Origin: Betaproteobacteria bacterium
Lineage (GTDB): Bacteria; Pseudomonadota; Gammaproteobacteria; Burkholderiales; Rhodocyclaceae
Assembly (NCBI GenBank): GCA_016868295.1
Contig: VGHJ01000005.1
Span: 22,369 to 86,368, forward strand
Direction of reading: 5' to 3'
Length of the DNA stretch: 64,000 nucleotides
In this document: one piece after another, positions 27,095 to 34,179 of the stretch
Layout of the letters: each line of letters starts with the position of its first letter
Numbering within the stretch: the first letter of the stretch is position 1
Made by a program: the position numbers and the translations under genes
The notes under the pieces: generated by a model
The model's database searches: none
What the model was told of the DNA's origin: nothing
What the model saw: only the letters and a program-made list of their open reading frames with translations

Positions 27095-27544
27095 ATGTCG
27101 AGCGATCGACCGATACTGCTGGTGGAAGACAACCCCGACGACGAGGCGCTCACCCTGCGCGCCTTCAACAAGAACCGCATGGGCAACCCGGTCGTCGTTG
27201 CGCGCGACGGCGTCGAGGCGCTCGAATACCTGTTCGGCAACGGCCATCACGCCGGCCGCGACCTGTCGGTCATTCCTGCGGTCGTGCTGCTCGACTTGAA
27301 GCTTCCCCGCATCGATGGGCTCGAGGTGCTGCGCCGCATCCGCGCCAACGAGCGCACCAGCCTCCTGCCGGTGGTCATCCTCACCACCTCGAAGGAGCAG
27401 CAGGACATCTACGAAGGCTACAGCCTCGGCGCCAACAGCTATATCCGCAAGCCGGTCGATTTCGAGAAGTTCATCCAGGCCGTCGGCCAGCTCGGCCTCT
27501 ACTGGCTGGTGCTCAACGAGCCGGTCGAAGCCGCGTTAGCCTGA
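27095..27544 (+). CDS. Single-domain response regulator (Rcp1-like)
   Basis: 149 residues made of one receiver domain: acidic pair VEDNPDDE, phospho-acceptor Asp in VVLLDLKLP, Thr in ILTTSKEQ and Lys in YIRKPVD. No output domain. The sequence type (LLVEDNPDDEALTLRAFNKN) is the one found with phytochrome-like and other hybrid kinases, but no kinase gene is nearby, so its partner is unknown. The 154-bp upstream gap holds a small hairpin (ATGGAC/GTCCAT) and no other gene. Confidence 0.85.
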   Translation: MSSDRPILLVEDNPDDEALTLRAFNKNRMGNPVVVARDGVEALEYLFGNGHHAGRDLSVIPAVVLLDLKLPRIDGLEVLRRIRANERTSLLPVVILTTSKEQQDIYEGYSLGANSYIRKPVDFEKFIQAVGQLGLYWLVLNEPVEAALA

Positions 27545-27552
27545 CCCCCGCA

Positions 27553-27566
27553 GGAAAAGTCAGTCG
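27553..27566 (-). repeat. Dispersed word GACTGACTTTTCC
   Basis: Copy in the 15-bp gap between the convergent response regulator and PHP genes, extending into the end of the latter. Confidence 0.55.
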
Positions 27567-28210
27567 TCGTGACACGGCGACGGCTCTTTCCGCCAGCCGT
27601 CGAAGTAATGCGCCGCGCACGCGCCGGCGCGCACCGCGGCAATGAAGCTCGCCATGTCCGTCACCGGTTGCGTGAATTCGGTCGCGCAGCGCCCCACCGC
27701 CGCCACCTTGTGGCAGTCGCTGCCTCCGAGCGCCGGCAGCGCCAGATGCCGCGTCGCGGTGACGGCAAGAGCGTTGTCCGAATCGACGTTGCCGCCGTTG
27801 TGCGTCTCCACCGCGACGATGCCCTGCAACTCGAGCAGGCCGTCGAGCAGGCTGCAGACACCGAACTCCCGGTAGGGATGCGCCGGCACGCAGATGCCGC
27901 CCAGCGCGTTGATGAGCGCGATGACGTCGTCCAGCGGCAGCCAGGTGTCGCGCCCCCAGACGTTCCAGGAATCGTCCTCGACGCCGTAGGCCAGCAGGTG
28001 GCCGCGGTCGGTGGTGATTTCCACGCCGCGCAAGACCAGCAGCCCTTCCTCGCGGCCGATCGCCTCGACCGGCGCGGAGGCTTCGTAGGAATGGTGCTCG
28101 GTGATCACCACGCCGTCCAGCCCGATCGCCTTCGCCCGGCGGATCAGATCGCGCGGCTCGAGCCAGTTGTCGTAGGAATGCTTGGTGTGGCAGTGGCAGT
28201 CGATCCACAT
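27560..28210 (-). CDS. PHP-domain metal-dependent phosphoesterase, last gene of the leftward bzd unit
   Basis: 216 residues starting MWIDCHCHTKHSYDNW. The HCHTxxS motif, ITEHHSY, PAHPYREFG, ETHNGG and GGSDCHK give the usual PHP-family metal ligands; the domain is alone, without polymerase or histidinol-phosphatase features. Its substrate is unknown. It is co-oriented with the acetyltransferase, the 95-aa gene and bzdM, after an 80-bp gap containing an 18-bp inverted repeat. In Azoarcus CIB the bzd operon has three genes of unknown role (bzdS, bzdT, bzdU) between bzdM and bzdV; by order this could correspond to bzdU, which is an inference. Confidence 0.75.
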   Translation of the reverse strand: MWIDCHCHTKHSYDNWLEPRDLIRRAKAIGLDGVVITEHHSYEASAPVEAIGREEGLLVLRGVEITTDRGHLLAYGVEDDSWNVWGRDTWLPLDDVIALINALGGICVPAHPYREFGVCSLLDGLLELQGIVAVETHNGGNVDSDNALAVTATRHLALPALGGSDCHKVAAVGRCATEFTQPVTDMASFIAAVRAGACAAHYFDGWRKEPSPCHDD

Positions 28211-28216
28211 TTCAGA

Positions 28217-28282
28217 TGCCGGTTGCCGGTTGCCAGTAGGCGGTTGCGACCCCTTCTGACAACGGGCAACCGGCAACCGGCA
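28217..28282. repeat. 18-bp perfect inverted repeat between acetyltransferase and PHP genes
   Basis: TGCCGGTTGCCGGTTGCC (28217-28234) is exactly complementary to 28265-28282. Each arm is itself a tandem of a GCCGGTT unit. The 30-nt loop and lack of a T-run argue against a simple intrinsic terminator; it may stabilise or separate parts of the polycistronic message. Confidence 0.7.
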
Positions 28283-28290
28283 ACTGAAGC

Positions 28291-28734
28291 TCAGGGCAGT
28301 TGCAGTTCCAGGCTGATGCGCTTGGAAGGCTGGAACTTGTGGCGCGAGAAGAAACTCTCCAGCGCGAAGTCGTTCCAGTTCACCAGCGTGTAGATCTTCT
28401 TCACGTTGGCGGCCTTCATGTTCATGAGGAACTGGTCCATCAGCTCCGAAGCCACGCCGTGCTTCTGGAAATCGGGGTGCACGCCGAGCGTGTCGATGGT
28501 CGCCGTGGCGTCGGGGATGCCGTATTCGCCGAAATAGATGTCGCCCATCATGAAGCCGACCAGCCTGCCGTCCACCTCGGCCACGACCGAGGCATTGACG
28601 TCATTGTCGAGGGCCTGGCCCAGCTTGCGCTGGTAGTACTCGCGCCGCTCCTGGCCCGTGATGAGCTTGTCGATCGCCACCACGCCGTCGAGATCGTTCT
28701 TGCGGATCATCCGCACATTCACCTGCACCGCCAT
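28291..28734 (-). CDS. GNAT-family N-acetyltransferase
   Basis: 147 residues: MIRKNDLDGVVAIDKL at the start, the acetyl-CoA-binding motif A in TLGVHPDFQKHGVASELMDQFL and a C-terminal motif B region (YTLVNWNDFALESFFSRHKF). The target is not known. Co-oriented with the bzd reductase genes 16 bp from the 95-aa gene, so probably expressed with them. Lysine acetylation is known to control aryl-CoA ligases in other bacteria; a similar role here is speculation. Confidence 0.78.
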   Translation of the reverse strand: MAVQVNVRMIRKNDLDGVVAIDKLITGQERREYYQRKLGQALDNDVNASVVAEVDGRLVGFMMGDIYFGEYGIPDATATIDTLGVHPDFQKHGVASELMDQFLMNMKAANVKKIYTLVNWNDFALESFFSRHKFQPSKRISLELQLP

Positions 28735-28749
28735 CGCATTCTCCTCAGA

Positions 28750-29037
28750 TCAAAATAGCTCTTCGTCGGCGGCTGGCTTGCCGCCCTTGCCCTTGCGGAT
28801 ATACACGTCGCCGAACACCTGACCCATTTCCGCCCCCGCCGTAAAACAGGTGTTGCAACCGCCGCCGTCGGACTCCTCGCGGTGCTCGACCACATGCACC
28901 TCGTAGCCGAGGCCGCGGTAGTTCTCGACGATCTCGGTAAGCCGCGGCTCGCCGATGGTCGTCTGCTTGATCCAGCCTTCCGCCAGCAGGTCGGCCTCCC
29001 TGCCGCCGCGAATCACCTTCAGCGGTATCCTCACCAC
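28750..29037 (-). CDS. Small conserved protein of the bzd cluster
   Basis: 95 residues of no recognised fold: basic N terminus (MVRIPLKVIRGGREADLLAEGW), a central EIVENYRGLGYEVHVVEHRE and a CNTC pair (residues 62-65, GGGCNTCFTAGAEMG). Acidic end (DEELF). Two cysteines could bind metal or be redox-active. It lies 9 bp downstream of the ferredoxin gene and is co-oriented with it; by gene order it would match bzdS of Azoarcus. Function unknown. Confidence 0.65.
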   Translation of the reverse strand: MVRIPLKVIRGGREADLLAEGWIKQTTIGEPRLTEIVENYRGLGYEVHVVEHREESDGGGCNTCFTAGAEMGQVFGDVYIRKGKGGKPAADEELF

Positions 29038-29046
29038 GTCAGCGCC

Positions 29047-29331
29047 CTACCAGGAATGCTTGATCGCCCCGGGGGTGCATCCCGTCATGCACGGCAGGCT
29101 GGAGTAGCCGCCGGCCGGCTTGCAGCCGGTGCAATCGAAGGCCAGCGAACGGCGGAAGGACTGCTTCACCGCCGCCACCTCGTCGTCGTAATCGTCGGTG
29201 ATGATCTCGAACATGCCCTTGGGACACGCCGTCAGGCAGGCACGGCCGGCCGGGCACGAGATGCACTTGTCGGTGTCGATGCTGATGTAGTACTCGCCCG
29301 AACCGTCCTTGTAGCCGTAGTTCGCGATCAT
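29047..29331 (-). CDS. bzdM: 2[4Fe-4S]-type ferredoxin, electron donor to benzoyl-CoA reductase
   Basis: 94 residues with two unusual cysteine clusters: CISCPAGRACLTACPKG and CTGCKPAGGYSSLPCMTGC, the second with a long insertion. This pattern, with elongated clusters, is that of the low-potential ferredoxins encoded with benzoyl-CoA reductases in Thauera and Azoarcus. It would pass electrons from the BzdV reductase to BzdNOPQ. It follows bzdQ after a 106-bp gap with a strong hairpin, suggesting its expression level is set separately from the reductase subunits. Confidence 0.88.
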   Translation of the reverse strand: MIANYGYKDGSGEYYISIDTDKCISCPAGRACLTACPKGMFEIITDDYDDEVAAVKQSFRRSLAFDCTGCKPAGGYSSLPCMTGCTPGAIKHSW

Positions 29332-29364
29332 GTCGATTCCCCTTCCGTCGTCGTGAATCCCTCG

Positions 29365-29409
29365 GCTCCGGCCCGCTCAGTGGGAGAGGGGTACTTTGCG
29401 GGCCGGAGC
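29365..29409. promoter_or_regulatory. 12-bp stem hairpin between bzdQ and bzdM
   Basis: GCTCCGGCCCGC (29365-29376) pairs perfectly with GCGGGCCGGAGC (29398-29409) around a 21-nt loop. A second stem AGGCTGCC/GGCAGCCT at 29423-29430 and 29441-29448 overlaps the bzdQ stop. No T-run follows on the transcribed strand, so partial termination or 3'-end protection of the bzdNOPQ message is more likely than full termination. Confidence 0.6.
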
Positions 29410-29437
29410 GTCGGGATCGTTCAGGCTGCCCGTCGGT

Positions 29438-30337
29438 TCAGGCAGCCTTGGCCGGTGCGCCCTGCTTCTGCATCAGCGTGTAGCCGAACAGCGCGGCGCC
29501 CAGCGCGCCGGCGATCTGGCTGTCGTACTTGGTCTGCACCGCCTGGATGCCGAGCAGCTTCTCGATGCGCTTCACCACGCCCGGGTTCTTGGCGATGCCG
29601 CCGGTGATGAAGAAATCCTTCTCGACGCCGATGCGCTCGAGCAGCGAGACGACACGCTCGGCCATGGCCTGGCAGTAGGCGGCGACCACCTTGTTCTTCG
29701 AGTAGCCGGCCTTGAGCAGCCCCAGTGCCTCGGACTTGGCGAACACCACGCACACCGACGAGACGGCGTTCGGCTCCTCGTCCACGTCGAAGGAGCGCGC
29801 GCCCAGCTCGGCGATGGGGATCTGCATCAGGTCGGAGATCACCTCCATGCCGCGGCCGGTGCCGGCGGCGCACTTGTCGTTCATGAGGAAGTTGGTGACC
29901 TTGCCCTTCTCGTCGCAGTGGATGGCCTTGCAGTCCTGGCCGCCCATGTCGAGGATGGTGCGGATGCCGTTGCCGCCCATGTAGTTGGCGCCGCGCGCGT
30001 GGCAGGCGATCTCGGTGATCGCCTTGTGCGCGAAGGGCACGTTGACGCGGCCGTAGCCGGTGCCGACGACGTAGTGCACGTCCTCCAGCTTCATGCCGGA
30101 CTTCTCCAGCACGCCGCCGATGGCGTTCTTCGCCGAGTCCGGGCTGTTGTTGCCCGTGCGCATGCTGTTGAAGCCGTACAGCTCGCCGTCGACGCAGATG
30201 ACGGCCTGGGAGCTCACCGAACCGACGTCGATGCCGGCCGTGATGATCTTGGCGGAACGCCAATCCTTCGACTCGTCGATCCAGCAGTTCTCCTGCCAGC
30301 GCCAGTATTCCTTCTTTTCCCCTGCGGTATCAGCCAT
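29438..30337 (-). CDS. bzdQ: Benzoyl-CoA reductase ATPase subunit BzdQ
   Basis: 299 residues of the ASKHA/BadF-BadG-BcrA-BcrD family: nucleotide motifs TAGIDVGSVSSQA and ILDMGGQDCKAI, then the two cysteines NDKCAAGTGRGME and SSVCVVFAKSE that with BzdP would hold the bridging [4Fe-4S] cluster. It couples ATP hydrolysis to electron transfer into the BzdN/BzdO active-site module. Both ATPase subunits here are short (268 and 299 aa), which is the Azoarcus (Bzd) subtype; in the Thauera subtype BcrA is about 440 aa. A downstream frame shift of the cluster was not seen. Confidence 0.9.
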   Translation of the reverse strand: MADTAGEKKEYWRWQENCWIDESKDWRSAKIITAGIDVGSVSSQAVICVDGELYGFNSMRTGNNSPDSAKNAIGGVLEKSGMKLEDVHYVVGTGYGRVNVPFAHKAITEIACHARGANYMGGNGIRTILDMGGQDCKAIHCDEKGKVTNFLMNDKCAAGTGRGMEVISDLMQIPIAELGARSFDVDEEPNAVSSVCVVFAKSEALGLLKAGYSKNKVVAAYCQAMAERVVSLLERIGVEKDFFITGGIAKNPGVVKRIEKLLGIQAVQTKYDSQIAGALGAALFGYTLMQKQGAPAKAA

Positions 30338-30352
30338 TGCGCTCTCCTTGGG

Positions 30353-31159
30353 TTACTTGTTCTCGGCCGCCAGCAGCGCGGCGCCGAGGGCGGAAACGTA
30401 TTCGGGCATCTCGGGCAGCAGCACCTGGTCGACGCCGAGGGCGGTCTTGAGGGACTGCACGAAACCGACGTTGTGCACCATGCCGCCGATGAGGGCCACC
30501 TCGCCCTCGATGCCGACGCGGCGCGCCATCGCCGTGACGCGGCTGGCGACGGCGTCGAGCACCGCCTTGGCGATGTCCTCCTTCGGCGTCGAGGAGTGGA
30601 TCAGGGACACCACCTCGGACTCGGCGAACACCGTGCACTGCGCGTTCATCGGGATGGTCTTGTCGGAGCGCAGGCTGGCCTGGCCGAAGTCCTTCAGCGA
30701 GAGCTGCAGCGCGCGCGACATCGACTCGGCGAAGGCCCCGGCGCCGGCGGCGCACTTCTCGTTGCCGGCGAAATCCACCACCTTGCCGTCGCCGTCGGCC
30801 TTGATGCCGCGGCCTTCCTCGGCGCCGACGTCGATCACCGTGCGCGCCGTCGGGCACATGAACACCGCGCCCTTGGCGCCGGCGGAGACCTCGGTGACGT
30901 CCGCCGTGGCGAATTTCACCTGCTTGCGCCCCGCCCCCGTGGCGACGACGCGCGTTACCTTGTCGCGCGCGATGCCGGCGGCCTGCAGGGCTTCGTCGAA
31001 GGCCTTCTCGGCGGCTTGGTCGGCGTCGAGGTCCTCCGGGAACATGATGTGCTTGCCCTTGACGCCCCACTTCAGTTGCGGCGCGCCGTCCACCTTGAGC
31101 TCCTCGAGGAACACCACCTTGACGGTGCGGGAGCCCATGTCGATGCCAGCTGAATACAT
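30353..31159 (-). CDS. bzdP: Benzoyl-CoA reductase ATPase subunit BzdP
   Basis: 268 residues, second ASKHA ATPase: YSAGIDMGSRTVKVVFLEE, DVGAEEGRGIKADGDG where BzdQ has DMGGQD, GNEKCAAGAGAF and NAQCTVFAESE with the cluster cysteines, and LIGGMVHNVGF near the C terminus. It pairs with BzdQ to form the electron activase. 15 bp from bzdQ and 22 bp after bzdO, in the order N-O-P-Q of Azoarcus. Confidence 0.9.
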   Translation of the reverse strand: MYSAGIDMGSRTVKVVFLEELKVDGAPQLKWGVKGKHIMFPEDLDADQAAEKAFDEALQAAGIARDKVTRVVATGAGRKQVKFATADVTEVSAGAKGAVFMCPTARTVIDVGAEEGRGIKADGDGKVVDFAGNEKCAAGAGAFAESMSRALQLSLKDFGQASLRSDKTIPMNAQCTVFAESEVVSLIHSSTPKEDIAKAVLDAVASRVTAMARRVGIEGEVALIGGMVHNVGFVQSLKTALGVDQVLLPEMPEYVSALGAALLAAENK

Positions 31160-31181
31160 GCTTTCTGTCCTCCTAATAATC

Positions 31182-32489
31182 TCAGGCGTGCGCGAATTCG
31201 CGCTTCAGGTCCAGGGTTTCCATGAACGAATCGACGCGGTTCTGCGTGCGCACCAGGTCGAATTCGCGCTCGTCGCCCATGTTGCCCTCGAAGGTCATCA
31301 CCGGGATGCCGGCGGCGGCCAGGCCGAGGCGGTTCTCCATGATGCCGAGCGAGAGGCCCTCGCAGCCGCGGTTCAGGTGCAGCATGACGCCATCCACCCC
31401 CCACTCCTTGACGATGGTCTTCATCATCTCGGTCTTCAGGCGCGGGTCGTAGAAGTGCTGCCACTGCGGCTTCGACAGGTTCCAGTCGCAATAGAGGCGC
31501 ATGGCCTCCTCGCGCGTGTGCATCTCGATGCCCTTCTCCCAGGGCAGGGTGCGCGGGCCCCAGCTGCCGTCGGGCTTGGTTTCCCAGATGCCTTCGAGGC
31601 CGAAGGTGTAGAGCGAGCCGATGGAGACGGCGCCGTACTCCTCGAGGTAGCGGAACACCTTGAGGAAGCCCCAGGGCGGCTGCGTGTCGCTCATGACGCG
31701 GCAGCGCTCGGAAGGCACCGCGGCGATGCCGCGCTTGACGCGGTCCTTCACCTCGTCGAGGCACTCCTCGTAGAAGTCGGCGCACCACTTCGAGGACTTC
31801 GACAGCGTCGCCAGCACGTAGAGCGAGTACATGGTCTTCTCGTCGAGCGGCGCCGGCTTGGCCTTGTTCTCGCAGCAGATGGCGGCCCACAGCGAGGTGG
31901 AGCGCATCTCGTTCTTCACCGCCTCGATGAACAGCTCGTCGTTGAACTTGCGCCCGGTGGTCTTTTCCAGCCACTCGACGGCCTCCAGGCCCTGGTTGGT
32001 GACGTAGTCGAGGCCTTCCTTGGAGAGCGTGTTGTAGGCGCCGACCGAGACGTCGATGAAGAAGGTCGGCGTGTTGTGCTCCAGCGTGGAAGCCGCCTGG
32101 TACCACTTGGCGTGCGAGCAGCAGATCTGCGTCTGGAAGTTGAAGTCGGGCTTGGGGAACTCGCCGCCGAACGGGTACTTGTTCAGGATGATCGAGCCCC
32201 AGTAGGTGCGCATGTAGGCGCACAGGTCGCGGGCGAAGCCGTAGGACTCGGCCGCGTCCTGGCATTCCTTGTTGAACTTCTTGTCGATGGCGATGGCGGC
32301 GCCGTAGGGCTCGCCGGTGAGCGAATAGACGTCATTGCCGAGGCCGGCGGGGATCGCGTCGAGCGCCCAGGCCGAGCCGGACCAGCGGATGCCGCCCTTC
32401 TCCTTGGCCTTGGCGAAATTGATGTAGTACTGCTCGCGCAGCTCCTTGGCCTTCTTCCAGCACTTCAGCGGTTCGGTCGGGTAGGTCAT
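31182..32489 (-). CDS. bzdO: Benzoyl-CoA reductase subunit BzdO (BcrB-like)
   Basis: 435 residues, 2-hydroxyacyl-CoA dehydratase-like fold (HgdB/BcrB family). Cysteine-bearing motifs include [26 protein letters not shown] and [12 protein letters not shown], candidates for ligands of its [4Fe-4S] cluster. With BzdN it binds benzoyl-CoA and performs the two-electron Birch-like ring reduction to a cyclohexadiene-carboxyl-CoA. 12 bp downstream of bzdN. Confidence 0.9.
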   Translation of the reverse strand: MTYPTEPLKCWKKAKELREQYYINFAKAKEKGGIRWSGSAWALDAIPAGLGNDVYSLTGEPYGAAIAIDKKFNKECQDAAESYGFARDLCAYMRTYWGSIILNKYPFGGEFPKPDFNFQTQICCSHAKWYQAASTLEHNTPTFFIDVSVGAYNTLSKEGLDYVTNQGLEAVEWLEKTTGRKFNDELFIEAVKNEMRSTSLWAAICCENKAKPAPLDEKTMYSLYVLATLSKSSKWCADFYEECLDEVKDRVKRGIAAVPSERCRVMSDTQPPWGFLKVFRYLEEYGAVSIGSLYTFGLEGIWETKPDGSWGPRTLPWEKGIEMHTREEAMRLYCDWNLSKPQWQHFYDPRLKTEMMKTIVKEWGVDGVMLHLNRGCEGLSLGIMENRLGLAAAGIPVMTFEGNMGDEREFDLVRTQNRVDSFMETLDLKREFAHA

Positions 32490-32501
32490 GTCTTTTGACT
32501 C

Positions 32502-33641
32502 CTAGAACAGTTCTTCTTCGCGCAGCGTCTCGAGGAAGGCCTCGACGCGGATGCGGAAGGGTCCGAGCGGGTTGGTGATGTCGAACTCGAGGAACAGCGT
32601 CGGCACGCCGTTGGCCTCCAGGTGGCGCTTCAGGTCCGGGTAATCGCCCTCGTGCGGATCGCAGAACTTCTGCTGCAGGAAGATGGCGGCGCGCGCGTTG
32701 TAGTCCTTGGCCAGCTTGAGCACGTGGTCGAAGCGGGTGTGCGCCGGGTAGTCCTTGGTCGGGCAGGCCGGCCGCTCGCAGTAGCGGTCGGCGATGGTGG
32801 CGATTGGGTCGTCCTGCACGCGCGCTTCGTTCCAGAAGTAGCGGGTGCCCGAGCACTGGTCGTCGATGACGATGGTCGAGCCGACGGATTCGACCATGGC
32901 CATGAAGGCGATGTCGTCGTTCTCCGAGCCGATGGTCATGAAGCGGATGCCCTCCTCGCGATCCTGCGGGCGCTTGGGCAGCTCGGCGAGCACGCGCTTC
33001 AGCTCCTTGTTGTGCTCCTCCTTGTCCACGAACTGGGCGGTGAGCGAGGCATAGAGCGCCTCGACGCCGGTGACGCGCGGGTTGGTCGCCTTGCGGTACT
33101 CGAACAGCTCGCGCAGCAGGCGGCGGTTCTCGTTGACGATCTCGACGCCGCGCTTGAGGTCGGCGTCGGAGAGCTTCTTGCCGATGACGCCTTCCATGAA
33201 CTCGCGGAACTTCTTGATCTCCGAATAGTGCTGGACGCGGGCGAAGCGCGACTGCACCTCGTTGGGCATCGGCAGGTAGTAGTCCCACTTCACGGTCGGC
33301 ACGTGCATGCGCCAGGAGTTGAAGGCCTGGCGGTACTGGATGCAGGACTGGGTCAGCGTCACGCCCTCGCAGTAGTCGAAGCGGCCGAGCAGCCCCTGCG
33401 CCAGCGAATCCCGGCAGAACGGGCAGAACATGCCGAAGATGTGCGGCTCGGTCACGTTCTGCGGCTCGTGGGCGCCCAGCACGCGCACCGGCAGCATGCC
33501 GGCGGCGATGAGGATTTCCTCGGGCGTGTAGGTGCACATGGTCGCCACGACCTGGCCGCCCGTGCGCGCCTTCCAGGCACGGGCATAGTCGTGGCGCTTT
33601 TCGTACCACTCCTTGAACTGGTCAAACAATCCGCTCATCAT
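32502..33641 (-). CDS. bzdN: Benzoyl-CoA reductase subunit BzdN (BcrC-like)
   Basis: 379 residues, the partner of BzdO in the same fold family. Cysteines in GMFCPFCRDSLAQG, DYCEGVTLTQSCIQYRQ, FDDQCSGTRYFWNE-like and ERPACPTKDYP are candidate cluster ligands. It is the first gene of the leftward unit; two adjacent ATG codons are possible starts. The 538-bp region upstream carries an FNR-type box at 33779-33792 with a TAGAAT -10 element, so induction under anoxia is expected. The enzyme is oxygen-sensitive in all studied relatives. Confidence 0.92.
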   Translation of the reverse strand: MMSGLFDQFKEWYEKRHDYARAWKARTGGQVVATMCTYTPEEILIAAGMLPVRVLGAHEPQNVTEPHIFGMFCPFCRDSLAQGLLGRFDYCEGVTLTQSCIQYRQAFNSWRMHVPTVKWDYYLPMPNEVQSRFARVQHYSEIKKFREFMEGVIGKKLSDADLKRGVEIVNENRRLLRELFEYRKATNPRVTGVEALYASLTAQFVDKEEHNKELKRVLAELPKRPQDREEGIRFMTIGSENDDIAFMAMVESVGSTIVIDDQCSGTRYFWNEARVQDDPIATIADRYCERPACPTKDYPAHTRFDHVLKLAKDYNARAAIFLQQKFCDPHEGDYPDLKRHLEANGVPTLFLEFDITNPLGPFRIRVEAFLETLREEELF

Positions 33642-33744
33642 CGATCCCCTGGTTTATGGCGACGGGCACATGCCCAAGCGCCGTTATCCACAAACATGCA
33701 TTATCATGCTTTTATATTTACTACGATGCACGATATAGCATTTG

Positions 33745-33792
33745 CAGCGATTCTAGAAACCATTTTGATCCCGAGGTTTGACCTGCATCAAG
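33745..33792 (-). promoter_or_regulatory. Predicted FNR-dependent promoter of bzdN
   Basis: TTGACCTGCATCAA at 33779-33792 differs from the FNR consensus TTGATNNNNATCAA at one defined position. On the minus strand a -10 hexamer TAGAAT is at 33756-33751, which places the box centre at -41.5 from a start at about 33744, exactly the class II FNR geometry. A TGCA at 33744-33747 sits on the predicted start. Confidence 0.75.
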
Positions 33793-34052
33793 AAAACAGC
33801 ATTCTGAATGCCAAAACCAAGCTCGAACCTACTGACTAAATAAGTATTTCCGAATACTCCGCGTTGTCAATCGAACCTCTACCCCTGCCGTATCCTGTGA
33901 AGCAAACACACCCTGCCAGACTCTGCCTGGCAAGACGGGCGGTTATCGCCAAGCAATCCCCTCTAACGCATTTTTATCTTTATATTCTGTATGTTGTTAA
34001 TGCATGACCGGATCAGGTCCCTGGTTGCAGAAATGGTTTTTTGCGTCTCGTC

Positions 34053-34102
34053 TTGACGCAGATCAAATATCCACTCAAGCCACCTCTCATAGAATCCGGG
34101 CA
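34053..34102 (+). promoter_or_regulatory. Predicted FNR-dependent promoter of bzdV
   Basis: TTGACGCAGATCAA at 34053-34066 is an FNR-type box with the same single deviation as the bzdN box. TAGAAT at 34090-34095 is the -10, giving a start at about 34102 with the box centred at -42.5. The 78-nt leader to the bzdV start contains two TGCA sites (34104 and 34144). Confidence 0.75.
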
Positions 34103-34179
34103 ATGCATTCTAATACCTTGCTATTTATCGTTATGTGTTATTTTGCATGTTCGATAGCAGGGTTTCAGGAGACGCCGGC

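Larger units (their letters stand above)
33642..34179. promoter_or_regulatory. Divergent bzdN/bzdV control region
   Basis: 538 bp without a gene, clearly more AT-rich than its surroundings. It contains two FNR-type boxes (separate entries), matching -10 elements, and at least eight TGCA tetramers (33697, 33728, 33744, 33785, 34001, 34026, 34104, 34144), some directly at the two predicted transcription starts and three within ATGCAT. BzdR of Azoarcus CIB binds operators built on TGCA repeats; no bzdR gene is in the window, so use of such a repressor is inference. A small stem TGCCAG/CTGGCA lies near 33915-33935. Confidence 0.75.

Noticed and set aside
29438..33641. Thauera-type benzoyl-CoA reductase (bcrCBAD)
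   Set aside because: Both ATPase subunits are short (268 and 299 residues), whereas Thauera BcrA is about 440; gene order N-O-P-Q-M and the BzdV reductase match the Azoarcus subtype.
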